A stretch of DNA of 7,784 nucleotides from an uncultured Sulfurovum sp. (GTDB taxonomy: Bacteria > Campylobacterota > Campylobacteria > Campylobacterales > Sulfurovaceae). Positions 1 through 6,453 of this stretch are shown here, in pieces. The notes below the pieces were generated by a model. That model saw only the letters and a program-made list of their open reading frames with translations. It ran no database searches and was not told the DNA's origin. A program made the position numbers and the translations under genes. Every line of letters starts with the position of its first letter. Within the stretch, counting starts at the first letter, position 1. Location: NCBI GenBank assembly GCA_902727905.1, contig CACVAR010000099.1, positions 1 through 7,784 on the forward strand, read 5' to 3'.

Positions 1-979
1 TATCAATGCCTCTTTTTTTAGCTTCTAACTTTTCCATCTCACAAAAAGCATCTCTAAACCAACGCATGACCAAACCAGAGAAAAAGGTAATGCCCTCAGC
101 TTGTGACAACCCAGCCACAACATGAGGATTAACGCGTATGCCCATCTCTTTAGGAGGCGTCACCTCTGATTTTATGTTCACCACTTGCTGCCAAAATGAA
201 CCACCTAATATGGCTACTTGCCCTTCTTTAGTCACCCCTAAACCAGCAGCACCCAACTGAACATCACCTCCACCCATCACTACTTTAGTGTGTAGAGAGA
301 GTCCACATTCTTCATTGGTCACATTCCCCATAACTGTTCCAACTTCTAAAACAGCAGGAAAAATATCATCTTTAATACCTACTTTCCTCGCCATCTCAGC
401 CACCCAAGTACGCTCTTCTAAAGAAAAAATACCTGTTGTTCCTCCATTAGATGGATCTGTTGCTATCAGCCCTGAAAGCTTCGCTAAAATCCAATCCCCT
501 ATCATCGAAATAGAAGCTACTTGTTCATAAAGCTCTGGTTTATTATTTTTCAGCCATAGTATCCTTGGCAATGCTCCCAAAGCAAAAGTTTGACCAGAAA
601 GTTTATAAAACTCTTCTTCAATGCCATCAAAGTTCTCTTTTAAATACTTAACTTCATTCGCTGCCCGTGCATCCACATTGGCAACAGCCCAAAGCTCTTT
701 TCCCTCAGCATCATAAAGCACAATTCCCTCACGCATGGACGTAGCTGAAACAGCCACAATCTCTTCTTCACGTATGCCCGAAAGCTTTATGGATTCTTTA
801 ATACAGCCTACGGCTATGTCCCAGTTTTTAGCCGTATCAAATGTCATCGAGTTTGGAACCCCTTCCACTTCTAAATGTATCCACTCTTCTTGTGCCACAG
901 AAATTTGATTTCCATCCGTATCAAAAACAACAGCCCGAACAGACCCTGTCCCTGCGTCTATTGCCATTAGGTATTTCAT
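1..979 (-). CDS. lsrK: autoinducer-2 kinase LsrK (N-terminal 326 codons; runs off left edge)
   Basis: This is an FGGY-family sugar kinase. It closely resembles E. coli LsrK, the cytoplasmic enzyme that uses ATP to phosphorylate the AI-2 precursor DPD to phospho-DPD. Visible matches are the N-terminal phosphate-binding segment DAGTGSVRAVVFD (residues 8-20), SMREGIVLY (81-89), NVDARAA (101-107), DPSNGGTTG (175-183), GGGDVQLG (236-243, where D239 is the likely catalytic base), GGSFWQQVVN (259-268), RVNPHV (282-287) and VMRWFRDAFC (304-313). These phrases are specific to LsrK rather than to FGGY kinases in general. LsrK is usually about 530 residues, so about 60% is present and the C-terminal ATP-binding half lies outside the window. 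The start ATG at 977-979 has AAGGA six bases upstream. It lacks the short N-terminal extension of the E. coli protein. The gene begins only nine bases after the nuclease gene and is richer in G+C than it. No break is seen. Confidence 0.93.
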   Translation of the reverse strand, partial: MKYLMAIDAGTGSVRAVVFDTDGNQISVAQEEWIHLEVEGVPNSMTFDTAKNWDIAVGCIKESIKLSGIREEEIVAVSATSMREGIVLYDAEGKELWAVANVDARAANEVKYLKENFDGIEEEFYKLSGQTFALGALPRILWLKNNKPELYEQVASISMIGDWILAKLSGLIATDPSNGGTTGIFSLEERTWVAEMARKVGIKDDIFPAVLEVGTVMGNVTNEECGLSLHTKVVMGGGDVQLGAAGLGVTKEGQVAILGGSFWQQVVNIKSEVTPPKEMGIRVNPHVVAGLSQAEGITFFSGLVMRWFRDAFCEMEKLEAKKRGID

Positions 980-985
980 GAAGTT

Positions 986-990
986 TCCTT
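986..990 (-). promoter_or_regulatory. lsrK ribosome binding site overlapping upstream stop codon
   Basis: AAGGA reads on the minus strand six bases before the lsrK ATG. It overlaps the TAA stop of the nuclease gene (989-991). Ribosomes terminating on the nuclease therefore sit on the lsrK initiation region, which suggests translational coupling and a shared transcript. No separate promoter for lsrK can be placed without lying inside the nuclease coding sequence. Confidence 0.75.
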
Positions 991-1654
991 AAAATTTAAA
1001 AAATATATGCTTTATATTTATTTCCTTAGAAGAAAATGTAATATGTTTAGATTCATAACAATCTGAGAAGTCTTTTATAAAATTAATTTTATCTATCGTT
1101 TTTAACCTATTTGTATCTTTTACTAATCTAGTATTAAGCTTATCAATAATAGGTTCTATTCCACCCTCTAGAATATAGCCAATAAGTGAACCATTATAGT
1201 ATCTACCTGTTCTAAAATTTTCTATACCTGTTTGAATATATCGTCGTTGATAAGATGAAGCATCAACCTTAGCTCCTGATTTTTTATACCAATTTTTTTC
1301 AGATAAATTTTTAGCTTCAAAAAAATACTCTAATTCTATATCTTTTTGAAAATTCCAACTTACAATATTAATATCAATTCTTGGTAGTTTTTTAGGGTTA
1401 TTAGTATCAATAGGAGATTGTTCTTCATTAAAAAGTTTTCTCTCTACACCAATGGTAAGTTTATACTTTGTTCTTAATCTTGATTTTTTCATAAAAACTA
1501 CAAGCTCTTGATTAAATTGCTCTTCTTCCCAGTCTAAATCATATTGATTGCAATTCGTAATACCTTTATATGCTTCAATCAAAATTTGAAAAGAGATTTG
1601 CTCTATTGTTGGAAATACTTGTTGTATCTTTTTACTAACTTTGCCATTACTCAT
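989..1654 (-). CDS. putative PD-(D/E)XK restriction endonuclease (221 aa), partner of the DNA methyltransferase
   Basis: I do not recognise this protein as a named family member. It does contain the core signature of PD-(D/E)XK nucleases: P91-R-I-D94-I, then 18 residues, then E113-A-K115 in the stretch YFFEAKNL. D94, E113 and K115 are the candidate metal-binding and catalytic residues. An acidic helix around DWEEEQFNQE (41-50) could supply the extra glutamate often seen in the first helix of this fold. GIENFRTGRYY (143-153) and the hydrophobic ending HIFFKF also look like conserved structure. There is no signal peptide or membrane segment, so the protein is probably cytoplasmic. The ATG overlaps the end of the methyltransferase gene by eight bases (ATGAGTAA), a classic coupling arrangement, so the two are very probably co-produced. 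Its role as the cleavage subunit is inferred from motif plus context. It could instead be an accessory or non-cutting protein. Confidence 0.72.
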   Translation of the reverse strand: MSNGKVSKKIQQVFPTIEQISFQILIEAYKGITNCNQYDLDWEEEQFNQELVVFMKKSRLRTKYKLTIGVERKLFNEEQSPIDTNNPKKLPRIDINIVSWNFQKDIELEYFFEAKNLSEKNWYKKSGAKVDASSYQRRYIQTGIENFRTGRYYNGSLIGYILEGGIEPIIDKLNTRLVKDTNRLKTIDKINFIKDFSDCYESKHITFSSKEINIKHIFFKF

Positions 1655-4600
1655 CAGGCATACTCATTATCTCTAAAGTAATTTTCTGAGCATCTTCAAT
1701 GGATTGAGACTGTGTCCAAAATCTTTTTTGATTTGGTTTTATCATGTATATTTTGTCGTCATCATAATAGATAATATTTTTTTGAACATAGATACTTTTT
1801 GAATATTCACTCAATGTAAATTCATTTAGTTTAGATAGAGAGTTGTCAAATTCACTATCAGCAGATAGAAATTCTATCTCTTTTAAATTTTCATCTTTAT
1901 CTACAAACTGAAATCTAATTAAAGATAGTGGATTATAGTAGGATGTATTGTAAACTTTTGACACTAATTTCATATTACTATCATTTAATATTTCATTTAG
2001 CTCTTTACAAAGTGTTTTGGCATATAGAATTGTTTCAGGACTTATTGTATCTAATGGTTTGACAGCTATAGATTTATCACCTTTATGTAACAAGTCTATT
2101 GAGTATTTAACCGTATCATCTATAAAAATTTGCTCTTGAACAGAAATGTCAAAACCTTCAGAAATAATTCTATCTATTTTAGATTCATAAATACTGATAT
2201 TATTAACTTCTAAAGGCATTATAGTTTTGATACTTGATTCTATTTCATTATATATCTTAACTATTTTTTTAACACTAATATTTTTATTAATATAAGGTAA
2301 CAGATACAACTCATTAGGTTTTACTTCTTCTCGTTCAATTCCCCAAGAAGAAGAGGTTAAAAAAAGAAAATATACACTAAACTTAGAATTTAAATAAGAT
2401 GTAATAAGCTTTAATATATCACTATTATCACTTCTTAACCCTAAAGTTTTACTTGTAAAAGTGCTGTCATAATCAAGATAAGTAGCACAAAATTTATTTT
2501 TTGAAAATCCCTTTTTAATTAAAACATGAGGTGCTTTAAAAGTTATAGTATTCCCTAATCTCCGAAAAACATCAACTTGTGGCATATTTAATATATCTGT
2601 TTTATAATATTTAGTATAAACTTCTTTTGCTACTTCTGACTTAATAGCGTCATTAATATTTCCTGTTAAATTTCTATTAGTATAATATCTAGTAATATTT
2701 TTTGTATCTAAAAAATCTAATTTTGAGATGAAACTACTATTTTTTACGCTAGACTTTGACTTTCCTAAAGGCTGAAATCCAACTCCTCTATTTTTTTTAT
2801 CTATACCATTGTCATCTAAATAATCCAAAAAATTCTTATCTTGACTTAGAAAATTATTTAATATAAAAAAATCATTCAATGTACCCCACTGAGCAATTTT
2901 CCAAATTTTACTATCAGGTTTTTGACACTCATCTCTTGGTAAATACTTAATATCTGAAGAATCAATCAAAACACCTTCTGCAATATGGTTTTTAATATAA
3001 GTTTTTGGAGCCCAATACTCTATAGTTTTAGAAACTTTTTTAGGGGCTTCTTTTTGAAAAAAGAAAACACTAGCAGGTACAACAGCTGAAGAGAAAAGTC
3101 CTCCTCCAAAATTTTTTGGAGCTTTTCTTAAAATGGACAAGTTATATACTTTCTCCACATAATTCTCATTAAAAAGCCATTTTCTAAAATTTTGAGATGT
3201 TCCTGATGTATTTGTCAAAAGTTTAGTTGTTGCCAACAGTGCTATTTTTCCTTTTGGTGCCAAAAGTGTTGATTTATGAATAAATGGTATGACAAACTCT
3301 TGTGAAAAGTTATATTGTTTACAATAAGCTTTAATATTACTGGGAATTTTAGTTTTACCATAAGGAGGATTACCCACAATTAAATCATATTCTTTTTCAA
3401 AACCTGTATTATCAGCTATTGTATCAGCTCTAAATAAATTAAGCCCTTGAAAATTAATAGTTTCATCCTCTTTGTCATTAATTAAATAAGGGAATTTTTC
3501 ACCATTAAGATGCCATAAGTTTTTAGGATTTAGAAAATCAAGCAAAGAAAGATACAAACTAAATGAGGCTACTTTTATGGATTTGGCATTAAGTTCAACA
3601 CCATAAATGTTATTAACCATTAAGCTTTTAAGTATTTTAAAATCTAATTCTTTATGAGAGTGAGCATTTTTCCATCTTTGTACAATCCGTTTATATGCTT
3701 CTACTAAAAAAATACCTGAACCACAAGTGGGGTCTAATATTTTTAAATTATACTCTGTCTCATTATTTTTTATAGGTAAAACTTCATTAAGTATAAGTTC
3801 AACTAAAGCAGGAGGAGTATAATAACTCCCTGTCTCCTTTTGAAGCTCACCTAAAAATTTCTCGTATATTTCGCTCAAAAGCTCTATCTGTATAATATCA
3901 AATTTAAAAATACGCCAATCAGTAAAAAGAGTTTCAGCATCTATATCACCATTAGTAAAACATTTTTTTATTAATAATAAATGAGATTTTTCTACTTGCT
4001 CCTCTTCGTTTTTTGTTACAGGAAATACATTACCATTGAAATTATCTTTTATTTTTTCAAAAAAACTATAAGTAGCATCTTTATCATCAAGTAAATCGAA
4101 ATAAGAGTGTGCATTTTGTTTTTCGTTATCATAAAAAGATTCAGGAGTTGCTCCTTTATCTTCTAAATACATAATAAAAAGTGAACGCATAATCAAAGAA
4201 TGAACTATCTCTAAATCAAGACCCTCTACCTCTAAGCGTTTTGCAGTTTTGACTAAACTTTCAATTAAAAAACTATCTACTCTTTTGTTTAATTTTATTT
4301 TTTCAGTAAAATTGTTTTTTCTAGTCCAAATAGACCCACTATCTATGGCTGAAGCAGAAAAAATTTCAAACAATGTATCTAAAGTATCTCTGTCTGAAAT
4401 ATCACTACGAGCTAATTCTAATTTTTCTAACTCATTTTTAATATCAGTTTTTTCTTTTTTATAATTAAATGGACTACTTGAACAATTATATATTCTTATC
4501 TCTGTTTTAGTAGTTACATAAAGGAATAGAACCTTTTTATAGTTCCAAAGGTTATGATGTATTTGGGCAATTTCTTTTAATGTCTCTTGATTAAAATCTT

Positions 4601-4727
4601 CAACTTCTTTAAAAAAAACTGTTGGAAAATCTCCAGAGTAATGAGTTTTATCTATATTTAAAGATTTCTCTTGTTTTGAAGCATCTTTGACATTAGTAAA
4701 TTGTAATAATTCATAAATTGAACTCAA
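1647..4727 (-). CDS. N6-adenine DNA methyltransferase, Eco57I/type IIG-like (1026 aa)
   Basis: This is an S-adenosylmethionine-dependent enzyme that methylates adenine in DNA, probably the modification arm of a restriction or related defence system. The methyltransferase core shows TGSYYTPPALVELIL (299-313), the SAM-binding motif DPTCGSGIF (332-340), the acidic loop GVELN (376-380) and the catalytic NPPY (453-456). A target-recognition region plausibly follows, to about residue 810 (APHVLIKKG at 732-740 and SSWGIEREEVKPNELYLLPY at 793-812 resemble its conserved ends). Residues 1-130 form a separate domain with a strand-rich part (VLFLYVTTKTEIRIYN, 66-81). I see no D...ExK triad there, so unlike true type IIG enzymes it may not cut DNA itself. 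The last 120 or so residues, ending near KPNQKRFWT (997-1005), are unassigned. The start is TTG with AAAGG seven bases upstream, and no in-frame ATG occurs until residue 180. No specificity subunit gene is present, which argues against type I. The gene is very AT-rich compared with its neighbours. Confidence 0.88.
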   Translation of the reverse strand: MSSIYELLQFTNVKDASKQEKSLNIDKTHYSGDFPTVFFKEVEDFNQETLKEIAQIHHNLWNYKKVLFLYVTTKTEIRIYNCSSSPFNYKKEKTDIKNELEKLELARSDISDRDTLDTLFEIFSASAIDSGSIWTRKNNFTEKIKLNKRVDSFLIESLVKTAKRLEVEGLDLEIVHSLIMRSLFIMYLEDKGATPESFYDNEKQNAHSYFDLLDDKDATYSFFEKIKDNFNGNVFPVTKNEEEQVEKSHLLLIKKCFTNGDIDAETLFTDWRIFKFDIIQIELLSEIYEKFLGELQKETGSYYTPPALVELILNEVLPIKNNETEYNLKILDPTCGSGIFLVEAYKRIVQRWKNAHSHKELDFKILKSLMVNNIYGVELNAKSIKVASFSLYLSLLDFLNPKNLWHLNGEKFPYLINDKEDETINFQGLNLFRADTIADNTGFEKEYDLIVGNPPYGKTKIPSNIKAYCKQYNFSQEFVIPFIHKSTLLAPKGKIALLATTKLLTNTSGTSQNFRKWLFNENYVEKVYNLSILRKAPKNFGGGLFSSAVVPASVFFFQKEAPKKVSKTIEYWAPKTYIKNHIAEGVLIDSSDIKYLPRDECQKPDSKIWKIAQWGTLNDFFILNNFLSQDKNFLDYLDDNGIDKKNRGVGFQPLGKSKSSVKNSSFISKLDFLDTKNITRYYTNRNLTGNINDAIKSEVAKEVYTKYYKTDILNMPQVDVFRRLGNTITFKAPHVLIKKGFSKNKFCATYLDYDSTFTSKTLGLRSDNSDILKLITSYLNSKFSVYFLFLTSSSWGIEREEVKPNELYLLPYINKNISVKKIVKIYNEIESSIKTIMPLEVNNISIYESKIDRIISEGFDISVQEQIFIDDTVKYSIDLLHKGDKSIAVKPLDTISPETILYAKTLCKELNEILNDSNMKLVSKVYNTSYYNPLSLIRFQFVDKDENLKEIEFLSADSEFDNSLSKLNEFTLSEYSKSIYVQKNIIYYDDDKIYMIKPNQKRFWTQSQSIEDAQKITLEIMSMPDE

Positions 4728-4734
4728 AGAAAAA

Positions 4735-4739
4735 CCTTT
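4735..4739 (-). promoter_or_regulatory. ribosome binding site fixing the TTG start of the methyltransferase
   Basis: AAAGG lies seven bases upstream of the TTG at 4725-4727. It is the only good Shine-Dalgarno sequence near the beginning of the frame, and the next in-frame ATG is about 180 codons downstream. This supports TTG as the true start. Confidence 0.7.
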
Positions 4740-4753
4740 ATTTTTAATAATAT

Positions 4754-4762
4754 ATTATACCA
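4754..4762 (-). promoter_or_regulatory. extended -10 promoter of the methyltransferase/nuclease pair
   Basis: TGGTATAAT reads on the minus strand, a perfect TGNTATAAT extended -10 element. Transcription would start near 4747, giving a leader of about 20 bases before the TTG start, with the ribosome binding site correctly inside it. No TTGACA-like -35 is visible, as is usual for the housekeeping sigma factor of Campylobacterota. The promoter lies downstream of the aldolase stop, so the defence pair can be expressed on its own and probably also drives lsrK. Confidence 0.65.
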
Positions 4763-4825
4763 TTAGTTTAGGAAAAAAGAAAGATACACATATCATATTT
4801 TTTAATAATTAATAATATTCACCCA

Positions 4826-5992
4826 CTACTTCAACTTCGCCTGTTCCAATTCCCAATACTCCATCTCAAAAGAATCTTTAAGAGAAATACTCTCATAACC
4901 TCCAAGTTTATCTGCACGAAGTACAGCCATCATGGTATGTTCTACTACATCATTTAAAACATTGCACTCTTTTTCATTTTTTCCAAAAAGAACTACACCA
5001 AAGTTTTTAATCACAGCATAGTTTGGTGCAGGGTTTAGCATAATTTCATCGCTAGAAAAGTTTTTAAAATAAGCTTTATACTCAGTAATATACTGATGTA
5101 CTGCTTCTTCTAAATTCTCATTCACAATCAACGGAATACGTTTTGTACGGATAATATGTTCAGGTGTCAAAACACCACGTGTTGCTTTCATGTAAAGATG
5201 GTCTTGTGAAGCATAGTGTAAAGCCAATGGTGTTTGATTGACTTTCATGACAATCTCACAGCCTTTTTCTTGCTTTACTAAGGCTTTTAATTTTTCTACA
5301 TCAAATGCTCTCGGTTCAACTTTGTCAAACTCAATGTTTGCATTTTGTTGTAAAAACTCTTCTGCTACGCTAACAGCTTCTATCATCTTGTCATACGATT
5401 TTTTAGCATCATCATCAAAGGTAAATATTCCATGATTATGTAAAATAATTCCCTCACATCTATCCCAATCAAAATCACGTGTCATCTTGTAGATTTCATG
5501 TGCTAAAATAAACCCTGGCATAATATAAGGTACTATCAAAAAGTTAGGAAAAAGTTTTTCAATATGATCTTTACCATTAACTGAGTTAGAAATGGTCACC
5601 ACAGCATCTGCATGAGTATGATCAACTACTTTAAAAGGAATAAGTGCATGTAAAATGGCTTCAACCGAAGGATTTGGAGCTGATTTATCTATCATGGCTG
5701 CTTTTTGTCCTGATACCATATCGGTATCGCTCAACTCATCAAGGGCTGCCATTTCTAAAAGTGTTGACATCTTGACAGGAGCAAAACCTTCTTCTTTGAT
5801 GGAAACCAAATCCCATCCAGAACCTTTGACATAGAGTATCTCTTCCCCATCAACCATAGATTTAACAGAGGTATTTCCCCCTCCATGTAATACCAACTCA
5901 TCTGAACGTCCTAATAAATTTGAAGAGTAAACCCGTAAAGCCAAGTCACTGTTATAGTTACTAGCCTCTTCTTCATTCCATAAATTTTTCAA
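4826..5992 (-). CDS. class II aldolase/adducin-family protein (388 aa), aldolase half of the bifunctional aldolase/dehydrogenase family
   Basis: This is a zinc-dependent class II aldolase-type enzyme. Characterised relatives (rhamnulose-1-phosphate and fuculose-1-phosphate aldolases) cleave phosphorylated ketoses to dihydroxyacetone phosphate and an aldehyde. Visible features are LHGGGNTSVK (35-44) and VKGSGWDL (55-62) for phosphate binding, PSVEAILH (108-115) with E111 as likely catalytic acid, H125 and H127 in DHTHAD as metal ligands, and H187 in HNHG as the third ligand. The whole length resembles the N-terminal half of the roughly 680-residue bifunctional aldolase/short-chain dehydrogenases. 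It stops at YWELEQAKLK, the linker that normally leads into the dehydrogenase domain. The start is TTG, with TTAGG six bases upstream and the preceding gene ending two bases before it; the next in-frame ATG is at residue 46, inside the conserved domain. Tight spacing to the LsrG-like gene suggests a shared pathway, possibly breakdown of the LsrK product. The real substrate is not evident from sequence. Confidence 0.87.
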   Translation of the reverse strand: MKNLWNEEEASNYNSDLALRVYSSNLLGRSDELVLHGGGNTSVKSMVDGEEILYVKGSGWDLVSIKEEGFAPVKMSTLLEMAALDELSDTDMVSGQKAAMIDKSAPNPSVEAILHALIPFKVVDHTHADAVVTISNSVNGKDHIEKLFPNFLIVPYIMPGFILAHEIYKMTRDFDWDRCEGIILHNHGIFTFDDDAKKSYDKMIEAVSVAEEFLQQNANIEFDKVEPRAFDVEKLKALVKQEKGCEIVMKVNQTPLALHYASQDHLYMKATRGVLTPEHIIRTKRIPLIVNENLEEAVHQYITEYKAYFKNFSSDEIMLNPAPNYAVIKNFGVVLFGKNEKECNVLNDVVEHTMMAVLRADKLGGYESISLKDSFEMEYWELEQAKLK

Positions 5993-5994
5993 AA

Positions 5995-6282
5995 CTAGCC
6001 TAACACTTCTAATTCATCAGAATATTTATCTTCACAGTAAGGCTCATAAGAAGATTTATAAACAGCATAATGTGCAGAAGCTTTATGTCCATCCAATGCT
6101 GATTCATCTCTCCAAGACTCTACAGCCATAAAACGTCGTGACTCATTTTCATACTGAAAGATATCATAAAAAATACATCCATCCGATGCTTTACTTGGCA
6201 CAACCATTGCCCAAAGCAGTTCTTTCATCTTCGCTTCACAGCCCTCTTTTGCTATAAATGTTACGCTTTTTGTTATTGTCAT
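5995..6282 (-). CDS. LsrG-like ABM-domain protein (95 aa), putative phospho-AI-2 isomerase
   Basis: This small protein has the ferredoxin-like antibiotic-biosynthesis-monooxygenase (ABM) fold. The family includes cofactor-free monooxygenases, and LsrG, which isomerises phospho-DPD after LsrK has made it. Its length (95 residues) matches LsrG (96). The signature RRFMAVESWRDESALDGH followed by KASAHY (residues 49-72) aligns with the LsrG pattern of an aromatic/acidic strand, then H..T..HY; H66 and H71 are the conserved histidines. The ABM family is broad, so similarity alone does not prove LsrG activity. The presence of lsrK in the same gene set is what favours it. I place the start at the ATG at 6280-6282 because GGAG lies six bases upstream. 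An in-frame ATG four codons earlier (6292-6294) has no ribosome binding site. The aldolase TTG starts two bases after this stop, so the two genes are a tight operon behind the promoter at 6310-6318. Confidence 0.8.
   Translation of the reverse strand: MTITKSVTFIAKEGCEAKMKELLWAMVVPSKASDGCIFYDIFQYENESRRFMAVESWRDESALDGHKASAHYAVYKSSYEPYCEDKYSDELEVLG
5999..6003 (-). promoter_or_regulatory. weak ribosome binding site for the TTG start of the aldolase
   Basis: TTAGG lies six bases before the TTG at 5990-5992 and inside the final codons of the ABM gene. It is a weak Shine-Dalgarno sequence, so the aldolase may rely partly on ribosomes finishing the upstream gene, whose TAG is at 5995-5997. Confidence 0.5.
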
Positions 6283-6288
6283 GATGTT

Positions 6289-6292
6289 CTCC
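6289..6292 (-). promoter_or_regulatory. ribosome binding site deciding the start of the LsrG-like gene
   Basis: GGAG stands six bases upstream of the second in-frame ATG (6280-6282), while the bases before the first ATG (6292-6294) are only A and T. The first ATG shares its G with this site. Initiation therefore most likely occurs at the second ATG, giving 95 rather than 99 residues. Confidence 0.72.
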
Positions 6293-6309
6293 ATATTTTA
6301 TTTTTATGG

Positions 6310-6318
6310 ATTATAGCA
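6310..6318 (-). promoter_or_regulatory. extended -10 promoter of the LsrG-like/aldolase operon
   Basis: TGCTATAAT matches the TGNTATAAT extended -10 perfectly. Predicted initiation is near 6303, about 20 bases before the LsrG-like start. No clear -35 hexamer is present at the expected spacing. Its position separates the metabolic genes transcriptionally from the glycosyltransferase upstream. Confidence 0.68.
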
Positions 6319-6353
6319 AATATTAGGGTATTTTCCGAATCCTCATAAAGACT

Positions 6354-6406
6354 TTTTTATTCTAATAAATTTGATATTTGAGCTTGAAATACAATTAGAA
6401 TAAAAA
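6354..6406. repeat. 13-bp perfect inverted repeat upstream of the LsrG-like promoter (possible operator)
   Basis: Arms TTTTTATTCTAAT (6354-6366) and ATTAGAATAAAAA (6394-6406) are exact reverse complements separated by 27 bases. The element lies about 50-100 bases upstream of the predicted transcription start. Neither strand has a GC-rich stem followed by a T run, so it does not look like an intrinsic terminator. A regulator site is possible, but the arms are almost all A and T, so chance cannot be excluded. Confidence 0.5.
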
Positions 6407-6453
6407 GCGTTAATAAAAATATTTTGAAGCTATTTATTTCCTAAAAGATTGGT

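Noticed and set aside
288..530. Plus-strand open frame opposite lsrK (also others at 4249-4464, 5238-5435, 7181-7396 and 7413-7613)
   Set aside because: Each lies antisense within a well-supported gene, has no recognisable domain and no convincing ribosome binding site. They are by-products of the true frames.
2791..4618. Homopolymer runs of eight A/T in the methyltransferase (2791-2798 and 4611-4618) as phase-variation switches
   Set aside because: Runs this short are expected in AT-rich genes, the frame is intact through both, and known phase-variable genes in this phylum usually use longer G or C tracts.
996..4805. TTAAAAAATAT at 996-1006 and its reverse complement at 4795-4805, as possible terminal inverted repeats of the cassette
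   Set aside because: The 11-base match is made only of A and T in very AT-rich DNA, the left copy lies inside the nuclease coding sequence, and no target duplication or transposase gene is present.
4763..4825. Terminator or small controller gene between the aldolase and the methyltransferase
   Set aside because: The 63 bases hold no GC-containing hairpin with a T run and no open frame with a start and ribosome binding site.
6295..6453. Intrinsic terminator after the glycosyltransferase
   Set aside because: Only AT-rich weak palindromes are present, and none has a stable GC-containing stem followed by a T run on the minus strand.
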